Below, in pieces: positions 35,561 to 44,151 of a stretch of DNA of 64,000 nt. Both the position numbers and the translations under genes were made by a program. A model generated the notes under the pieces. It searched no databases, was not told the origin of the DNA, and worked only from the letters and a program-made list of their open reading frames with translations. Numbering within the stretch: position 1 is the first letter of the stretch; each line of letters starts with the position of its first letter. Source of the stretch: Peterkaempfera bronchialis (GTDB lineage Bacteria; Actinomycetota; Actinomycetes; Streptomycetales; Streptomycetaceae); the NCBI RefSeq assembly GCF_003258605.2, contig NZ_CP031264.1, positions 6,316,232 through 6,380,231 of the forward strand, read 5' to 3'.

Positions 35561-37105
35561 ATGACACAGGCCACCACCGGCGGTCCGGGGGCTGCGCAGG
35601 GCGGCTCCGTGCCGGCCGTCTCGGTACGCTCCCTGACCAAGCACTTCCAGGCGATCACCGCACTGAGCGATGTGAGTATCGACTTCCTGCCCGGAGAAGT
35701 GCATGTGCTGTTCGGGGAGAACGGCGCCGGGAAGTCGACTCTGATCAAAGTCCTGGCCGGAGTGCACCGGGCCGACGCGGGCAGCGTGGTCATCGGCGGG
35801 GCCGAGACCAGCGCGGCCAGTCCGCGGCACGCCCGGGAGCTGGGCATATCGGCGGTCTTCCAGGACCCCGCCCTGGTGCCGCAGCTGACCGTCGCGGAGA
35901 ACCTGACACTCGGACGCGAGCCGATGCGGGCGGGACTGGTGTCCCGGCGTGAGCGGTTGCGGATCGCCGAGGAGGCCCTGCACCGGGTGGGCTCGTCCAT
36001 CTCGCCGCACGCCGTGGCCGGCGACCTGGGACGTGCCGAGCAGCAGATCGTGGAGATCGCCCGCGCACTCCAGGGCTCCGCCAAGGTGCTCATTCTGGAC
36101 GAGCCGACCGCCTCCCTCACCGACGAGGAGACCGACCGCCTGTTCGCGATCGTGCGGAGGCTTCGGCAGCAGGGCCTGGCGGTCATCTACATCACGCACC
36201 GCATGAAGGAGATCAGGGCCATCGGCGACGTCGTGACCATCCTGCGGGACGGGGGTCTCATCCGGACCTGCCGTCTCGACGAGGTGGACGACGAGGGAAT
36301 GGTGACCCTGATGACGGGACGGAAGGTGGACGCGCTCTTCCCCTCCATCGCGCACCGGCCGGGAGCCGTGGCACTGGAGCTGGAGGGGCTGTCCGGGGAG
36401 GACGTCCGCGACGTCAGCCTGACCGTCCGCGGCGGCGAGATCGTCGGCCTGGCCGGACTCGTCGGCTCCGGCAAGGGGACCATCGGCAGGCTCTGCTTCG
36501 GCCTGGCCAGGCGTACGTCCGGAAGGCTGCTGGTCCGCGGCAAGGACCTCGGCACCAAAGCCGCACCGGCCAGGTACATCGGCGCAGGGGTCATGTACTA
36601 CCCGGCGGACCGGAAACGGGACGGGCTGGTGGGCGTGCGCCCGGCGGCGGAGAACGTCTCCTTGACGGCGCTCGACCGCTGGTCCGGACGGGGGTTCCTG
36701 AAACGCGGCGAGGAGCGTCGGGACACCGCCGGCGTCCTTGAGCGGCTGACCCTGCGGCCGATGCGGCCGGAGGCGCTGCCATCGACGTTCTCCGGCGGCA
36801 ACCAGCAGAAGATCGTGCTGGCGCGAGGGTTCACCCGTCCCTACGCCGTCCACATCTTCGACGAGCCGACGGCGGGTGTCGACGTAGGGGCCCGCGCGGA
36901 CATCTACGCGGCCATCCAGGAACTGGTCGAGTCGGGCGCGGCCGTGGTGCTGATCTCTTCGGATCTGCCCGAGGTGCTCAACCTGGCGCACCGGCTCTAT
37001 GTGATCACCGAGGGCCGGGTCGCGGCGGAGTTCTCCGGCGCGGACCTCACCGAGGAAACGGTTCTTCCCACGTTCTTCCCACATGAATCTGGAGTGACGT
37101 CGTGA
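35561..37105 (+). CDS. ABC importer ATPase, two-domain RbsA type
   Basis: A 514-residue tandem ATPase of the ribose/galactoside type. Domain 1 has Walker A GENGAGKSTLIKVLAG, a degenerate signature in LGRAEQQIVEIARAL and Walker B LILDEPTASL. Domain 2 has a degenerate Walker A (GLVGSGKGTIGRL), a full signature SGGNQQKIVLARG and Walker B IFDEPTAGVD. Asymmetry of this kind is normal for RbsA/MglA. It begins 13 bases after the binding-protein stop and ends overlapping the permease start (GTGA). It energises import with the permease. Confidence 0.9.
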   Translation: MTQATTGGPGAAQGGSVPAVSVRSLTKHFQAITALSDVSIDFLPGEVHVLFGENGAGKSTLIKVLAGVHRADAGSVVIGGAETSAASPRHARELGISAVFQDPALVPQLTVAENLTLGREPMRAGLVSRRERLRIAEEALHRVGSSISPHAVAGDLGRAEQQIVEIARALQGSAKVLILDEPTASLTDEETDRLFAIVRRLRQQGLAVIYITHRMKEIRAIGDVVTILRDGGLIRTCRLDEVDDEGMVTLMTGRKVDALFPSIAHRPGAVALELEGLSGEDVRDVSLTVRGGEIVGLAGLVGSGKGTIGRLCFGLARRTSGRLLVRGKDLGTKAAPARYIGAGVMYYPADRKRDGLVGVRPAAENVSLTALDRWSGRGFLKRGEERRDTAGVLERLTLRPMRPEALPSTFSGGNQQKIVLARGFTRPYAVHIFDEPTAGVDVGARADIYAAIQELVESGAAVVLISSDLPEVLNLAHRLYVITEGRVAAEFSGADLTEETVLPTFFPHESGVTS

Positions 37106-38142
37106 CACAGACACTGGCCTCTCCGGGGGAGGCACCGCCGACAGCGCCGAGGCAGAGAGCCGGAGCGGGACTTGGCGCAGCCGCCCGCCGGCTCTTCATC
37201 CAGTGGGGCATCCTGCCCGTCCTGCTGCTGGCCCTCATCGCCACCTTCGCCTCGATCGAGCCCAGGTTCCTCTCCGAGGCGAACCTCACCAACGTGGCCA
37301 GGCAGCTGAGCTTCCTGGGCATCATCGCCCTCGGCCAGATGCTCTATCTGGTGACGCGGCACTACGACCTGTCCAACGGTGCCTGCGTCGCCCTCTCCTC
37401 GATCGTCGGCGCGATGGTCATGACGTCCGTCGCCAAGAGCGGCAGCACCGGGACCGCCATCCTGCTCGGCTGCCTGGCCGGTATCGCCGTGGGCCTGGTG
37501 GTCGGCGTGGTCAACGCCGTGCTGATCGCCGTTTTCAAGATCTCCGCGTTCATGGTGACCCTCGGCACCGCCTCGGCGGCGACCGGCACCGCGCTGCTGC
37601 TGTCGGGCGGCACCCCGGTCGTGGGCCTCCCGCCCGAGTTCGCACGGCAGTTCGGCACGTCCATGGTGCTGGGGATACCCTTCCCGACCTTCGTCATGAT
37701 CCTCGCCCTGCTCGCCGCCTATGTCTTCCTCAACTGGACCCGCCTCGGCCGCCAGGCATACGCGGTGGGCGGCAACGAGAGCGCGGCCTACCAGTCCGGG
37801 GTCAACGTCCGCCGGACGCTGCTCACCGTGATGATCGTCGGCAGCCTGCTCGCCGCCCTGGTGGGGCTCATGCTGACGGCCCGGATGTCCACCGGCGAGG
37901 CCAACGTCGGTGTGCAGTACCCCCTCCAGTCGATCATCGCAGCCGTGCTCGGCGGAGTGTCGCTCGACGGTGGCGAGGGCCGGGTCGCGGGGGTGCTCAT
38001 GGGCGCCCTGTTCCTGGTGCTGCTGAGCAACGGCATGGACCTCATCCGGGTGCAGAGCTATGTGCAGGACATCCTGCTCGGCGCACTCCTGGTGACCGCG
38101 CTGCTCGTGGACCGGCTCAGAAAACGTATGCGGCTGACCTGA
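37102..38142 (+). CDS. ABC importer permease, RbsC type
   Basis: A 346-residue membrane permease of the branched ribose-type family (BPD_transp_2). It has about nine hydrophobic segments, from GILPVLLLALIATF through LFLVLLSNGMDLIRV. It carries NESAAYQSGVNVRRTLLTVMIVGSLLAALVG and the conserved IIAAVLGGVSLDGGEGRVAGVLMGALF. GTG 37102 overlaps the ATPase stop, so the two proteins are made in step. It should form the channel with a dimer, paired with the two-domain ATPase and fed by the TorT-like lipoprotein. Confidence 0.9.
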   Translation: MTQTLASPGEAPPTAPRQRAGAGLGAAARRLFIQWGILPVLLLALIATFASIEPRFLSEANLTNVARQLSFLGIIALGQMLYLVTRHYDLSNGACVALSSIVGAMVMTSVAKSGSTGTAILLGCLAGIAVGLVVGVVNAVLIAVFKISAFMVTLGTASAATGTALLLSGGTPVVGLPPEFARQFGTSMVLGIPFPTFVMILALLAAYVFLNWTRLGRQAYAVGGNESAAYQSGVNVRRTLLTVMIVGSLLAALVGLMLTARMSTGEANVGVQYPLQSIIAAVLGGVSLDGGEGRVAGVLMGALFLVLLSNGMDLIRVQSYVQDILLGALLVTALLVDRLRKRMRLT

Positions 38143-38211
38143 TCCGGCGGCCCCCGCCGGAACCACCGGTGCCCGCCCTCCTACCGCCCTCCCTCTTACC
38201 GAAGGAACCAG

Positions 38212-39657
38212 ATGAATCAGAAGCGCGAGTTCCGCAACTTCGTCAACGGCGCGTACGTCGACACCGCAGAGGGAGTCACCAGCGACCTCGTCGACCCGAC
38301 GACCGGCGATGTCTTCGCCACCGCCCCCGTGTCGGGCGAGGCCGACATCGACGCCGCGTACGCGGCGGCTTCGACGGCCTTCGGCAGCTGGCGCCGCACC
38401 ACCCCGGGCGAGCGGCAGAAGGCACTGCTGGCCCTCGCCGACGCGGTGGAGGCCCGCACCGCCGAGCTGGCCGAGCTGGAGTCGCAGAACACCGGCAAGC
38501 CGATCCCGCTGACGGCGGCGGAGGAGGTCCCGCCGATGGCGGACCACCTGCGGTTCTTCGCCGGGGCCGGGCGCGTCCTGGAGGGCAAGGCGGCCGGCGA
38601 GTACCTGACCGACCACACGTCATGGATACGCCGGGAGCCCGTCGGTGTGATCGGACAGGTCGCCCCCTGGAACTACCCCATGATGATGGCGGTCTGGAAG
38701 TTCGCCCCGGCGCTGGCCGCAGGCAACACCGTCGTCCTCAAGCCCAGCGACACCACGCCGGCCTCCACCCTGCTGCTGGCCGAGATCGCCGCCGAGTTCC
38801 TGCCCCCGGGCGTGCTCAACGTCGTGTGCGGAGACCGCGACACGGGCCGCGCCCTCGTCGCCCACCCGAGGCCCGACATGGTGGCGATCACCGGATCGGT
38901 GGGCGCGGGCAAGCAGGTGGCCGGCGCCGCCGCCGCCGACCTGAAGCGGGTCCACCTGGAGTTGGGCGGCAAGGCGCCGGTCGTGATCTTCGACGACGCC
39001 GACATCGAGGCCGCGGCAGAGGCCATCGCAATCGCCGGGTACTTCAACGCCGGCCAGGACTGCACCGCCGCGACCCGTGTCCTGGTCGCCCCGGCGGTCC
39101 ACGACGACTTCGTCGCCGCACTGACCGCGCAGGCCCAGGGCATCACCACCACCCACGCGGTCGGCCGGGAGAGCGAGGACGCCTTCATGCCGGCGCTGAA
39201 CAGCGCAGGGCACTTCGAGCGGGTGTCCGGCTTCATGGACCGGCTTCCCGACCACGCCGTCGTCCACACCGGCGGCCACCGGCTCGGCGAGCGCGGATTC
39301 CACTTCGCCCCCACCGTCGTCTCAGGGCTCCGGCAGAACGACGAACTGGTCCAGAGCGAGGTCTTCGGACCGGTGGTGACCGTCCAGCAGTTCACCGATG
39401 AGCAGGCGGCACTGGAACAGGCCAACGGCGTCCCCTACGGCCTGGCCTCCTCGGTCTGGACCAAGGACGTCAGCCGCGCCCTGCGGTTCAGCCGCGACCT
39501 CGATTTCGGCTGCGTCTGGATCAACACCCACATTCCGCTGGTCGCGGAGATGCCGCACGGCGGCTTCAAGCACTCCGGCTACGGCAAGGACCTGTCCATG
39601 TACGGGCTGGAGGACTACACCCGCATCAAGCACGTCATGGCCCACATCAACGGCTGA
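38212..39657 (+). CDS. aldehyde dehydrogenase, aminobutyraldehyde/betaine-aldehyde type
   Basis: A 481-residue NAD-dependent aldehyde dehydrogenase. It has the active-site Asn region GQVAPWNYPMMMAVWKFAPALAAGNTVVLKPSD-like motif, the catalytic Glu in LELGGKAP and the catalytic Cys in NAGQDCTAATRVLV. Overall it is closest to gamma-aminobutyraldehyde dehydrogenases (PatD/PuuC-like) and betaine-aldehyde dehydrogenases. It would oxidise an omega-amino or similar aldehyde to the acid. It sits 69 bases after the permease with its own GAAGGAACC site, so the imported compound is probably an amine or is converted to an aldehyde. Confidence 0.88.
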   Translation: MNQKREFRNFVNGAYVDTAEGVTSDLVDPTTGDVFATAPVSGEADIDAAYAAASTAFGSWRRTTPGERQKALLALADAVEARTAELAELESQNTGKPIPLTAAEEVPPMADHLRFFAGAGRVLEGKAAGEYLTDHTSWIRREPVGVIGQVAPWNYPMMMAVWKFAPALAAGNTVVLKPSDTTPASTLLLAEIAAEFLPPGVLNVVCGDRDTGRALVAHPRPDMVAITGSVGAGKQVAGAAAADLKRVHLELGGKAPVVIFDDADIEAAAEAIAIAGYFNAGQDCTAATRVLVAPAVHDDFVAALTAQAQGITTTHAVGRESEDAFMPALNSAGHFERVSGFMDRLPDHAVVHTGGHRLGERGFHFAPTVVSGLRQNDELVQSEVFGPVVTVQQFTDEQAALEQANGVPYGLASSVWTKDVSRALRFSRDLDFGCVWINTHIPLVAEMPHGGFKHSGYGKDLSMYGLEDYTRIKHVMAHING

Positions 39658-39684
39658 GCACCACGACGAGAGAGAGGCACCCGC

Positions 39685-40152
39685 ATGGCAGGCGACGACA
39701 CCCCCGCGCAGCGCCCGGTCGAGATCCCGCGCGAACCGAGGACGGCCCTGGCAAACCGCCTCGCGACCGCGACGGAGAACGACGGAATCAGCGTGTGGCG
39801 CCCCACTCCGCTGGAGCCGCTGAACGACGCGACCCGCAATATGCGCAGCCGCTGGATCATCCCGCCGGTCGACGGCGCAAGCAGCTACTCCGTCTCAGAG
39901 TGGGAGCTGACCCGGGCCGGCTGGTCGGACCGGCACCCCCATGACGAGCTGAACTACGTCCTTGAGGGCGAGCTGCACATCGAGACCCAGGGCAAGACCG
40001 TCGTCCTGCGTCCGGGCGATGCGGCACTGGTCCCGTCGGGCCAGGTCGGCCGGTACTGGGCGCCCGAGTACGCCCGGATGTACGCCGTCTACGGCGCGAA
40101 CCTCGACGGAATCGAGTCCGACTACCTCGACTACTGGGAGATCACGGACTGA
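39685..40152 (+). CDS. single-domain cupin protein
   Basis: A 155-residue small cupin. Motif 1 is seen in DRHPHDELNYVLEGELHI (two His and a Glu, possible metal ligands). Motif 2, PGDAALVPSGQVGRYW, lacks the usual third His. It lies 27 bases after the dehydrogenase with a GAGAGAGGC ribosome site, as the last gene of the operon. Cupins of this kind act as isomerases, decarboxylases or small-molecule binders. The partial metal site makes ligand binding or regulation plausible, but the role is open. Confidence 0.8.
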   Translation: MAGDDTPAQRPVEIPREPRTALANRLATATENDGISVWRPTPLEPLNDATRNMRSRWIIPPVDGASSYSVSEWELTRAGWSDRHPHDELNYVLEGELHIETQGKTVVLRPGDAALVPSGQVGRYWAPEYARMYAVYGANLDGIESDYLDYWEITD

Positions 40153-40309
40153 TCCCCACCCACCGGCCGGACGCTTCTCGGGCAGCCTGCACGCGGCCCG
40201 ACCAGCGTCCGGCCGACGCCCTCGGCGGAGTGGTCGTGGAGGTGGGTGGATGTCCGTGTGCAGGGCGGGTGGCGGCGCGGGCGTGGGCGTTGCCCGTGCG
40301 AAAAGGAGA

Positions 40310-40338
40310 GGGGGCTCCCGCCGACGGCGGGAGCCCCC
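40310..40338. terminator. bidirectional terminator, 14-bp arms
   Basis: GGGGGCTCCCGCCG and CGGCGGGAGCCCCC pair almost end to end, between the cupin gene and the convergent glycosidase. An AAAA run precedes it on the plus strand, giving the leftward transcript a T-run after the stem. Confidence 0.85.
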
Positions 40339-40357
40339 TGAGGGTGCTGATCGGGTG

Positions 40358-42463
40358 TCAGCCGATGGTGCAGACCGTTCCGTTGAGGCGGAAGGCGGTG
40401 GGGGCGGGGTTGGGTCCGTCGTTGGCGCCGACGAAGCCGAAGGACGCGGTGGAACCGCCCTTGGGGGCCAGCCGTCCGTCACCGGTGACGTGGACACGGC
40501 CGCCGTTGTCCGTGACCGAGGCGTTCCACGCGGAGGAGACCGACTGGCCGGGGGTGGGCCAGTCGAAGTCCAGGCTCCAGCCGTCGATGGCGGTGTCGGC
40601 CAGGTTGGTGAGGGTCACCGTGGCGACGAAGCCGTTCCCCCAGCCGCTGTCGACGTGGTAGGTGACGGCGCAGTTGCTCCGCTGCGGGCTGCCCGTGGTG
40701 AAGGTCAGCGGGACGGACGGGACGGAGAGCCGGCCGGCCGCGTCGCGGGCCAGCACGGAGACGGTGTGGGTGCTGCCCGGCGGCAGGTTGCGCAGGGTGG
40801 CCGAGGTGCCGGTGGACTCGCCCAGCAGCTGGACGTTGGTGCCCAGCCGCTCGTACACCTCGTAGCGGGTCACCGAGCCGGTGGAGGCGCCCCAGGAGAG
40901 GGTCGCCGAGGTGTCGGTCACGGCGGTGGTCCTGGGGGCGCCCGGGGTGGAGACCACGGGGGAGGGGCCGCTGCCGGCCTTGGGGTGCAGGGTGAGCGTG
41001 GTCAGCGAGTACGGCGGCAGCGAGACCCGGGAGGCCGAGGCGGTGCCGGTGGCGTTCGCGAGGTCGGAGTCGCCGCGCGCATAGCGGCGGACGTCGGGCG
41101 TGCCCGCCGCCGGGGTGAAGCCGCTGTAGTGCAGGTCCACGCTCTGGGCCGCGTTCGGGTCCTTGTTGACCAGCAGCACGCTCAGGTCGCCGTTGGCCCG
41201 CTGCACCGCGTGCGCGGAGACCTGGCGGCCGGTCGAGCCGGCGGCGACCATGGTGTCGCCGGTGCTGCCGAGCGCGGTGAGCATCTTCAGCCCGTAGTAG
41301 GGGTGGAACGGGGTGTTGGCGGCCGGTTCGCAGACAGTGCCGGTGCAGGTGGCGTTGGACAGCATGCCCATGTCGCCGTAGTCGGTCTCGCCGTCCACGG
41401 TGGTGATCCCGTCGGCGCCGTTGTGGGTGTCCCACCAGTCGACCGTGAAGACGCCGTTCTCCAGCGCGGTCATGACGGCGTCGGCGGTGAAGAGGCCGTT
41501 GGGGCGGCCGGTCAGCCGGGAGCCGCCGGTGTTGGTGTTGATCTCGGTCATGGCGATGCCGATCCGGGCCGAGTCGGCGCCGGCGTAGCGGTCCAGCTGG
41601 CTGCGCACCTCGCGCAGCTCGCCCGGGAGTTGGGCCACCTTGGCGAGCGCCTGGTCGGCGTTGTCCCCGCCGGCGTACCAGTGCACGCTGACGAAGTCGA
41701 CGTCATGGGCCACGGCCGCGAGCACGGTGTGGTTCCAGTCGGCGGCCTCGCCGTCGCCGATGACGCCGTCCGGCCAGTTGCCGGGCATGGTGAGTACGGC
41801 GCCGATCTTCACGGTGGGGTCGACGGCCTTCATCGCGGCGGCGTAGGCCAGGACCTGCCGGGCGTACTCGGCCGGGCTCTTGTCGGCGTGGATGTCGTTC
41901 TCCCAGCCGGAGCCGTAGTGGCCGTTGCCGTAGATCTCGTTGCCGATCTCCCAGTACTTGGCGCCGTAGTGCTTCTCGACGTTGGCGTACCGGACCCAGT
42001 CGGCGGCCTCCTGCGGGGTGCCGGAGCCGTAGTTGGCGATGATGACGGGCTGGGCGCCGGTGGCCTTCACGGTGCCCATGAAGTCGTCGAAGCCGGTGCC
42101 GGGCGCCACATAGCCGCCGGGGGCGGTGTGGTCCTTCCAGTGGTAGATGTCGGAGTAGGAGCCGCCGGGGTAGCGCATCGCGCCGACGCCCGCGGCCTTC
42201 ATCAGGGTGGCGACCTCGGGGTCGTTCATATGCGAGTCCCAGATGGCCGCGTTGACTCCACGGGCGGTCTCGTCCAGCACCCCCAGTCCCGCATGGGCGT
42301 TGACGGTGACATCGACGTCGGCCGGCGGCGGTGCGTCGGCGGCTGCCGCCTGGCCGGTCGCGGGCAGGGCCGCCAGCAGGGCGGCGGTGAGCGTGGCGGC
42401 GAGGGCGGCGGCGGTCCTGGCGGGCCGGCGGAGTCTGCGGGGCGTGCTGTGCAGCGGTGGCAC
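40358..42463 (-). CDS. secreted clan GH-A glycosidase with FN3 and CBM2
   Basis: A 701-residue secreted glycosidase. After the signal peptide (ending about residue 38, ATGQAAAADA) a TIM-barrel domain shows the GH-A acid/base motif KYWEIGNEIYGNGHYG (Glu near 173) and a nucleophile motif IAMTEINTNTGG (Glu near 304). The family looks like GH51-type arabinofuranosidases or related endoglucanases; I cannot fix the family. An FN3 domain (about 485-575, TTAVTDTSATLSWGAST) and a CBM2 (about 595-701, CAVTYHVDSGWGNGFVATV) follow. GTG 42463 is preceded by GGGAGG. A CebR operator upstream ties it to cellulose use. Confidence 0.85.
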   Translation of the reverse strand: MPPLHSTPRRLRRPARTAAALAATLTAALLAALPATGQAAAADAPPPADVDVTVNAHAGLGVLDETARGVNAAIWDSHMNDPEVATLMKAAGVGAMRYPGGSYSDIYHWKDHTAPGGYVAPGTGFDDFMGTVKATGAQPVIIANYGSGTPQEAADWVRYANVEKHYGAKYWEIGNEIYGNGHYGSGWENDIHADKSPAEYARQVLAYAAAMKAVDPTVKIGAVLTMPGNWPDGVIGDGEAADWNHTVLAAVAHDVDFVSVHWYAGGDNADQALAKVAQLPGELREVRSQLDRYAGADSARIGIAMTEINTNTGGSRLTGRPNGLFTADAVMTALENGVFTVDWWDTHNGADGITTVDGETDYGDMGMLSNATCTGTVCEPAANTPFHPYYGLKMLTALGSTGDTMVAAGSTGRQVSAHAVQRANGDLSVLLVNKDPNAAQSVDLHYSGFTPAAGTPDVRRYARGDSDLANATGTASASRVSLPPYSLTTLTLHPKAGSGPSPVVSTPGAPRTTAVTDTSATLSWGASTGSVTRYEVYERLGTNVQLLGESTGTSATLRNLPPGSTHTVSVLARDAAGRLSVPSVPLTFTTGSPQRSNCAVTYHVDSGWGNGFVATVTLTNLADTAIDGWSLDFDWPTPGQSVSSAWNASVTDNGGRVHVTGDGRLAPKGGSTASFGFVGANDGPNPAPTAFRLNGTVCTIG

Positions 42464-42600
42464 GGAGAGGTCCTCCCGGGACGGGCGCGGTCCCGGGCGG
42501 CTGGTCGGACGGCCGGAGGACGGGAACGCGGACGGAGCGTGGGGGCACGGTGCGGCCGCGTTCTCCGTCGACGATGCGGCGACTCTGGGGACACGCGATT

Positions 42601-42614
42601 TGGGAGCGCTCCCA
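42601..42614 (-). promoter_or_regulatory. CebR operator
   Basis: TGGGAGCGCTCCCA is a perfect 14-bp palindrome and an exact match to the published Streptomyces CebR-binding consensus. It lies 138 bases upstream of the glycosidase start, with a further TGGGAGC half-site just beyond. CebR represses until cello-oligosaccharides bind. Confidence 0.93.
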
Positions 42615-42689
42615 TGATGGGAGCGGCGATCTCCCCTGTCAACGCCCGCGTCACTCTGGCCACTTACGGCCGACCGCCGCAGCGGCTCC

Positions 42690-43040
42690 TGGCGGGGGCT
42701 GCGCGGCGCCCGCGCCGGTGCGGGTGGACCGGGAGCCGGAGGACGGCGATGTGCTGGACTTCGGCGGCGGTGCACGGGCCGTGGCCGTACCCGGACACAC
42801 CCCCGCAGCGTCGCCCTGTACCTCCCCGGCCCCAAGGTGCTCATCACCGGGCACACGGTGGCGCGCGGCCCCGACGGCCGGGTGATGCCGGGGGTGCTCA
42901 ACGCCGACCCGGCCGGTGCGGCGGCCTCCTTCCGGCGGTTGGCGGAGCTGGACACCGAGGTCGCCTGCTTCGGCCATGGCGAACCCCTCACCAGCGGCGC
43001 CGGAGCCCGGCTGCGGGCGGTCGCCGGGAGGCTGCGATGA
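42690..43040 (+). pseudogene. MBL-fold hydrolase remnant
   Basis: The C-terminal half of a metallo-beta-lactamase-fold hydrolase, broken in two ways. The N-terminal half with the HxHxDH metal motif is missing. One G is also lost near 42803, so VRVDREPEDGDVLDFGGGARAVAVPGHTP runs into another frame while the correct continuation (SVALYLPGPKVLITGHTV...ACFGHGEP) is read in the second frame. The metal-binding Asp expected in GDTV is His here (GHTV), a further sign of decay. It lies directly before the short-chain dehydrogenase. Confidence 0.8.
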
Positions 43041-43073
43041 CATGGACGCCCTGCCGCGCCGGTCCGCATTGGG

Positions 43074-43079
43074 TAGCGT
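43074..43079 (+). promoter_or_regulatory. -10 element, leaderless dehydrogenase message
   Basis: TAGCGT seven bases before ATG 43087 with no Shine-Dalgarno fits a leaderless promoter. Confidence 0.5.
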
Positions 43080-43086
43080 CGCCGGT

Positions 43087-43860
43087 ATGACGACTTCGCT
43101 CATCACCGGCGCCACGGCCGGGATCGGTGCCGCCTTCGCCCGCCGGTTGGCCGCCGACGGGCATGACCTGGTCCTGGTGGCCCGGGACGGCGGGCGGCTG
43201 AAGGAGGCCGCCGCCCGGCTGGGCCGGGTGCGCGGCCGGGAGGTGGAGGTGCTGGTGGCCGACCTGGCCACCGAGGAAGGCATCGAAGCGGTGGAGCGGC
43301 GGCTCTCCGACCCGGAGCGCCCGGTGGACCTGCTGGTGAACAACGCCGGGTTCGGCAACCGGGGGGCTTTCCTTGCTGTGCCGCAGGCGGACGAGCTGAG
43401 GATGCTCAAGGTCCATGTGGAGGCGGTGCTGCGGCTGACCACGGCGGCGCTGCCCGGGATGCGGGCGCGGGGCCGGGGCGGGGTGGTCAATGTGGCCTCG
43501 GTGGCGGCGTTCCTGCCGCGCGGGACGTACGGGGCCAGCAAGGCGTGGGTGGTCAGCTTCACCCAGGGCATCGCCCGGGACCTGGCCGGTTCGGGGGTGC
43601 GACTGCTGGCGCTCTGCCCGGGGTTCACCCGTACGGAGTTCCACGAGCGGGCCGGGATGGGCACCTCCGCCATCCCGGGCTGGGCGTGGCTGTCGGCCGA
43701 CAAGGTCGTGGCCGAGGCGCTGCGCGACCTGGCGAGGGGGCGCACCCTCTCGGTGCCGAGCTTCCGCTACCGCGCGGTGGTCGGGCTGAGCCGGCTGCTG
43801 CCACCGGGTGCGCTGGGCGGCGCGTCGTCCAGGGCGGGGCGGCAGTACCGCACCGACTGA
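43087..43860 (+). CDS. short-chain dehydrogenase/reductase
   Basis: A 257-residue classical SDR. It has the cofactor motif [23 protein letters not shown], the catalytic Ser in [12 protein letters not shown] and the YxxxK pair in [11 protein letters not shown], followed by [15 protein letters not shown]. The basic residue after the first strand ([10 protein letters not shown]) suggests NADPH. It would reduce a ketone or oxidise an alcohol; the substrate is unknown. ATG 43087 is taken because it starts the fold exactly and has a -10-like TAGCGT upstream. Confidence 0.9.
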   Translation: MTTSLITGATAGIGAAFARRLAADGHDLVLVARDGGRLKEAAARLGRVRGREVEVLVADLATEEGIEAVERRLSDPERPVDLLVNNAGFGNRGAFLAVPQADELRMLKVHVEAVLRLTTAALPGMRARGRGGVVNVASVAAFLPRGTYGASKAWVVSFTQGIARDLAGSGVRLLALCPGFTRTEFHERAGMGTSAIPGWAWLSADKVVAEALRDLARGRTLSVPSFRYRAVVGLSRLLPPGALGGASSRAGRQYRTD

Positions 43861-44084
43861 GCCGAGTCCGGGGCGGGGGAGGCGCACCCGGACGGCTCGT
43901 CGCGGCGCGGACCGGTCGCTCTCCAGTACGTGTCGCAGCTCCACCTGTGTGGCAGCTCCGCGAGGTCGGCCGCGCGGCGCCGCTTGCGCTTGTGGGTACG
44001 GGTTCCTGGTGAAGGGGGGTCGGCGGGTCGCTGGACGCCTCGCTGGCCCGTGGAGGCCGTGGCCTGGAATGCAGGCCGCACCTC

Positions 44085-44097
44085 TTAGGTTGCCTAA
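44085..44097 (+). promoter_or_regulatory. TTAGG-TTG-CCTAA palindrome upstream of the ABC exporter
   Basis: A 13-bp dyad sits directly before the exporter gene. Its spacing differs from the iron box, although the half-sites look alike. MarR-type regulators bind such TTAG...CTAA sites upstream of exporters. TAACTA overlapping its right half could be a -10. No regulator gene is next to it. Confidence 0.45.
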
Positions 44098-44151
44098 CTA
44101 TGAGCATTGCTCTGTATGCTCGAAGTCGACCCCCGCACCCAGGAGCCGCCC

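Noticed and set aside
39962-43090. A 1042-codon open frame across cupin, terminator and glycosidase
   Set aside because: It crosses a strong terminator and three genes in the wrong frame.
43900-43960. A second RRHVD-type leader peptide
   Set aside because: The minus-strand peptide reads LRHVLESDRSAP and lacks the Asp after HV and the Cys ending; no sulfur gene follows.
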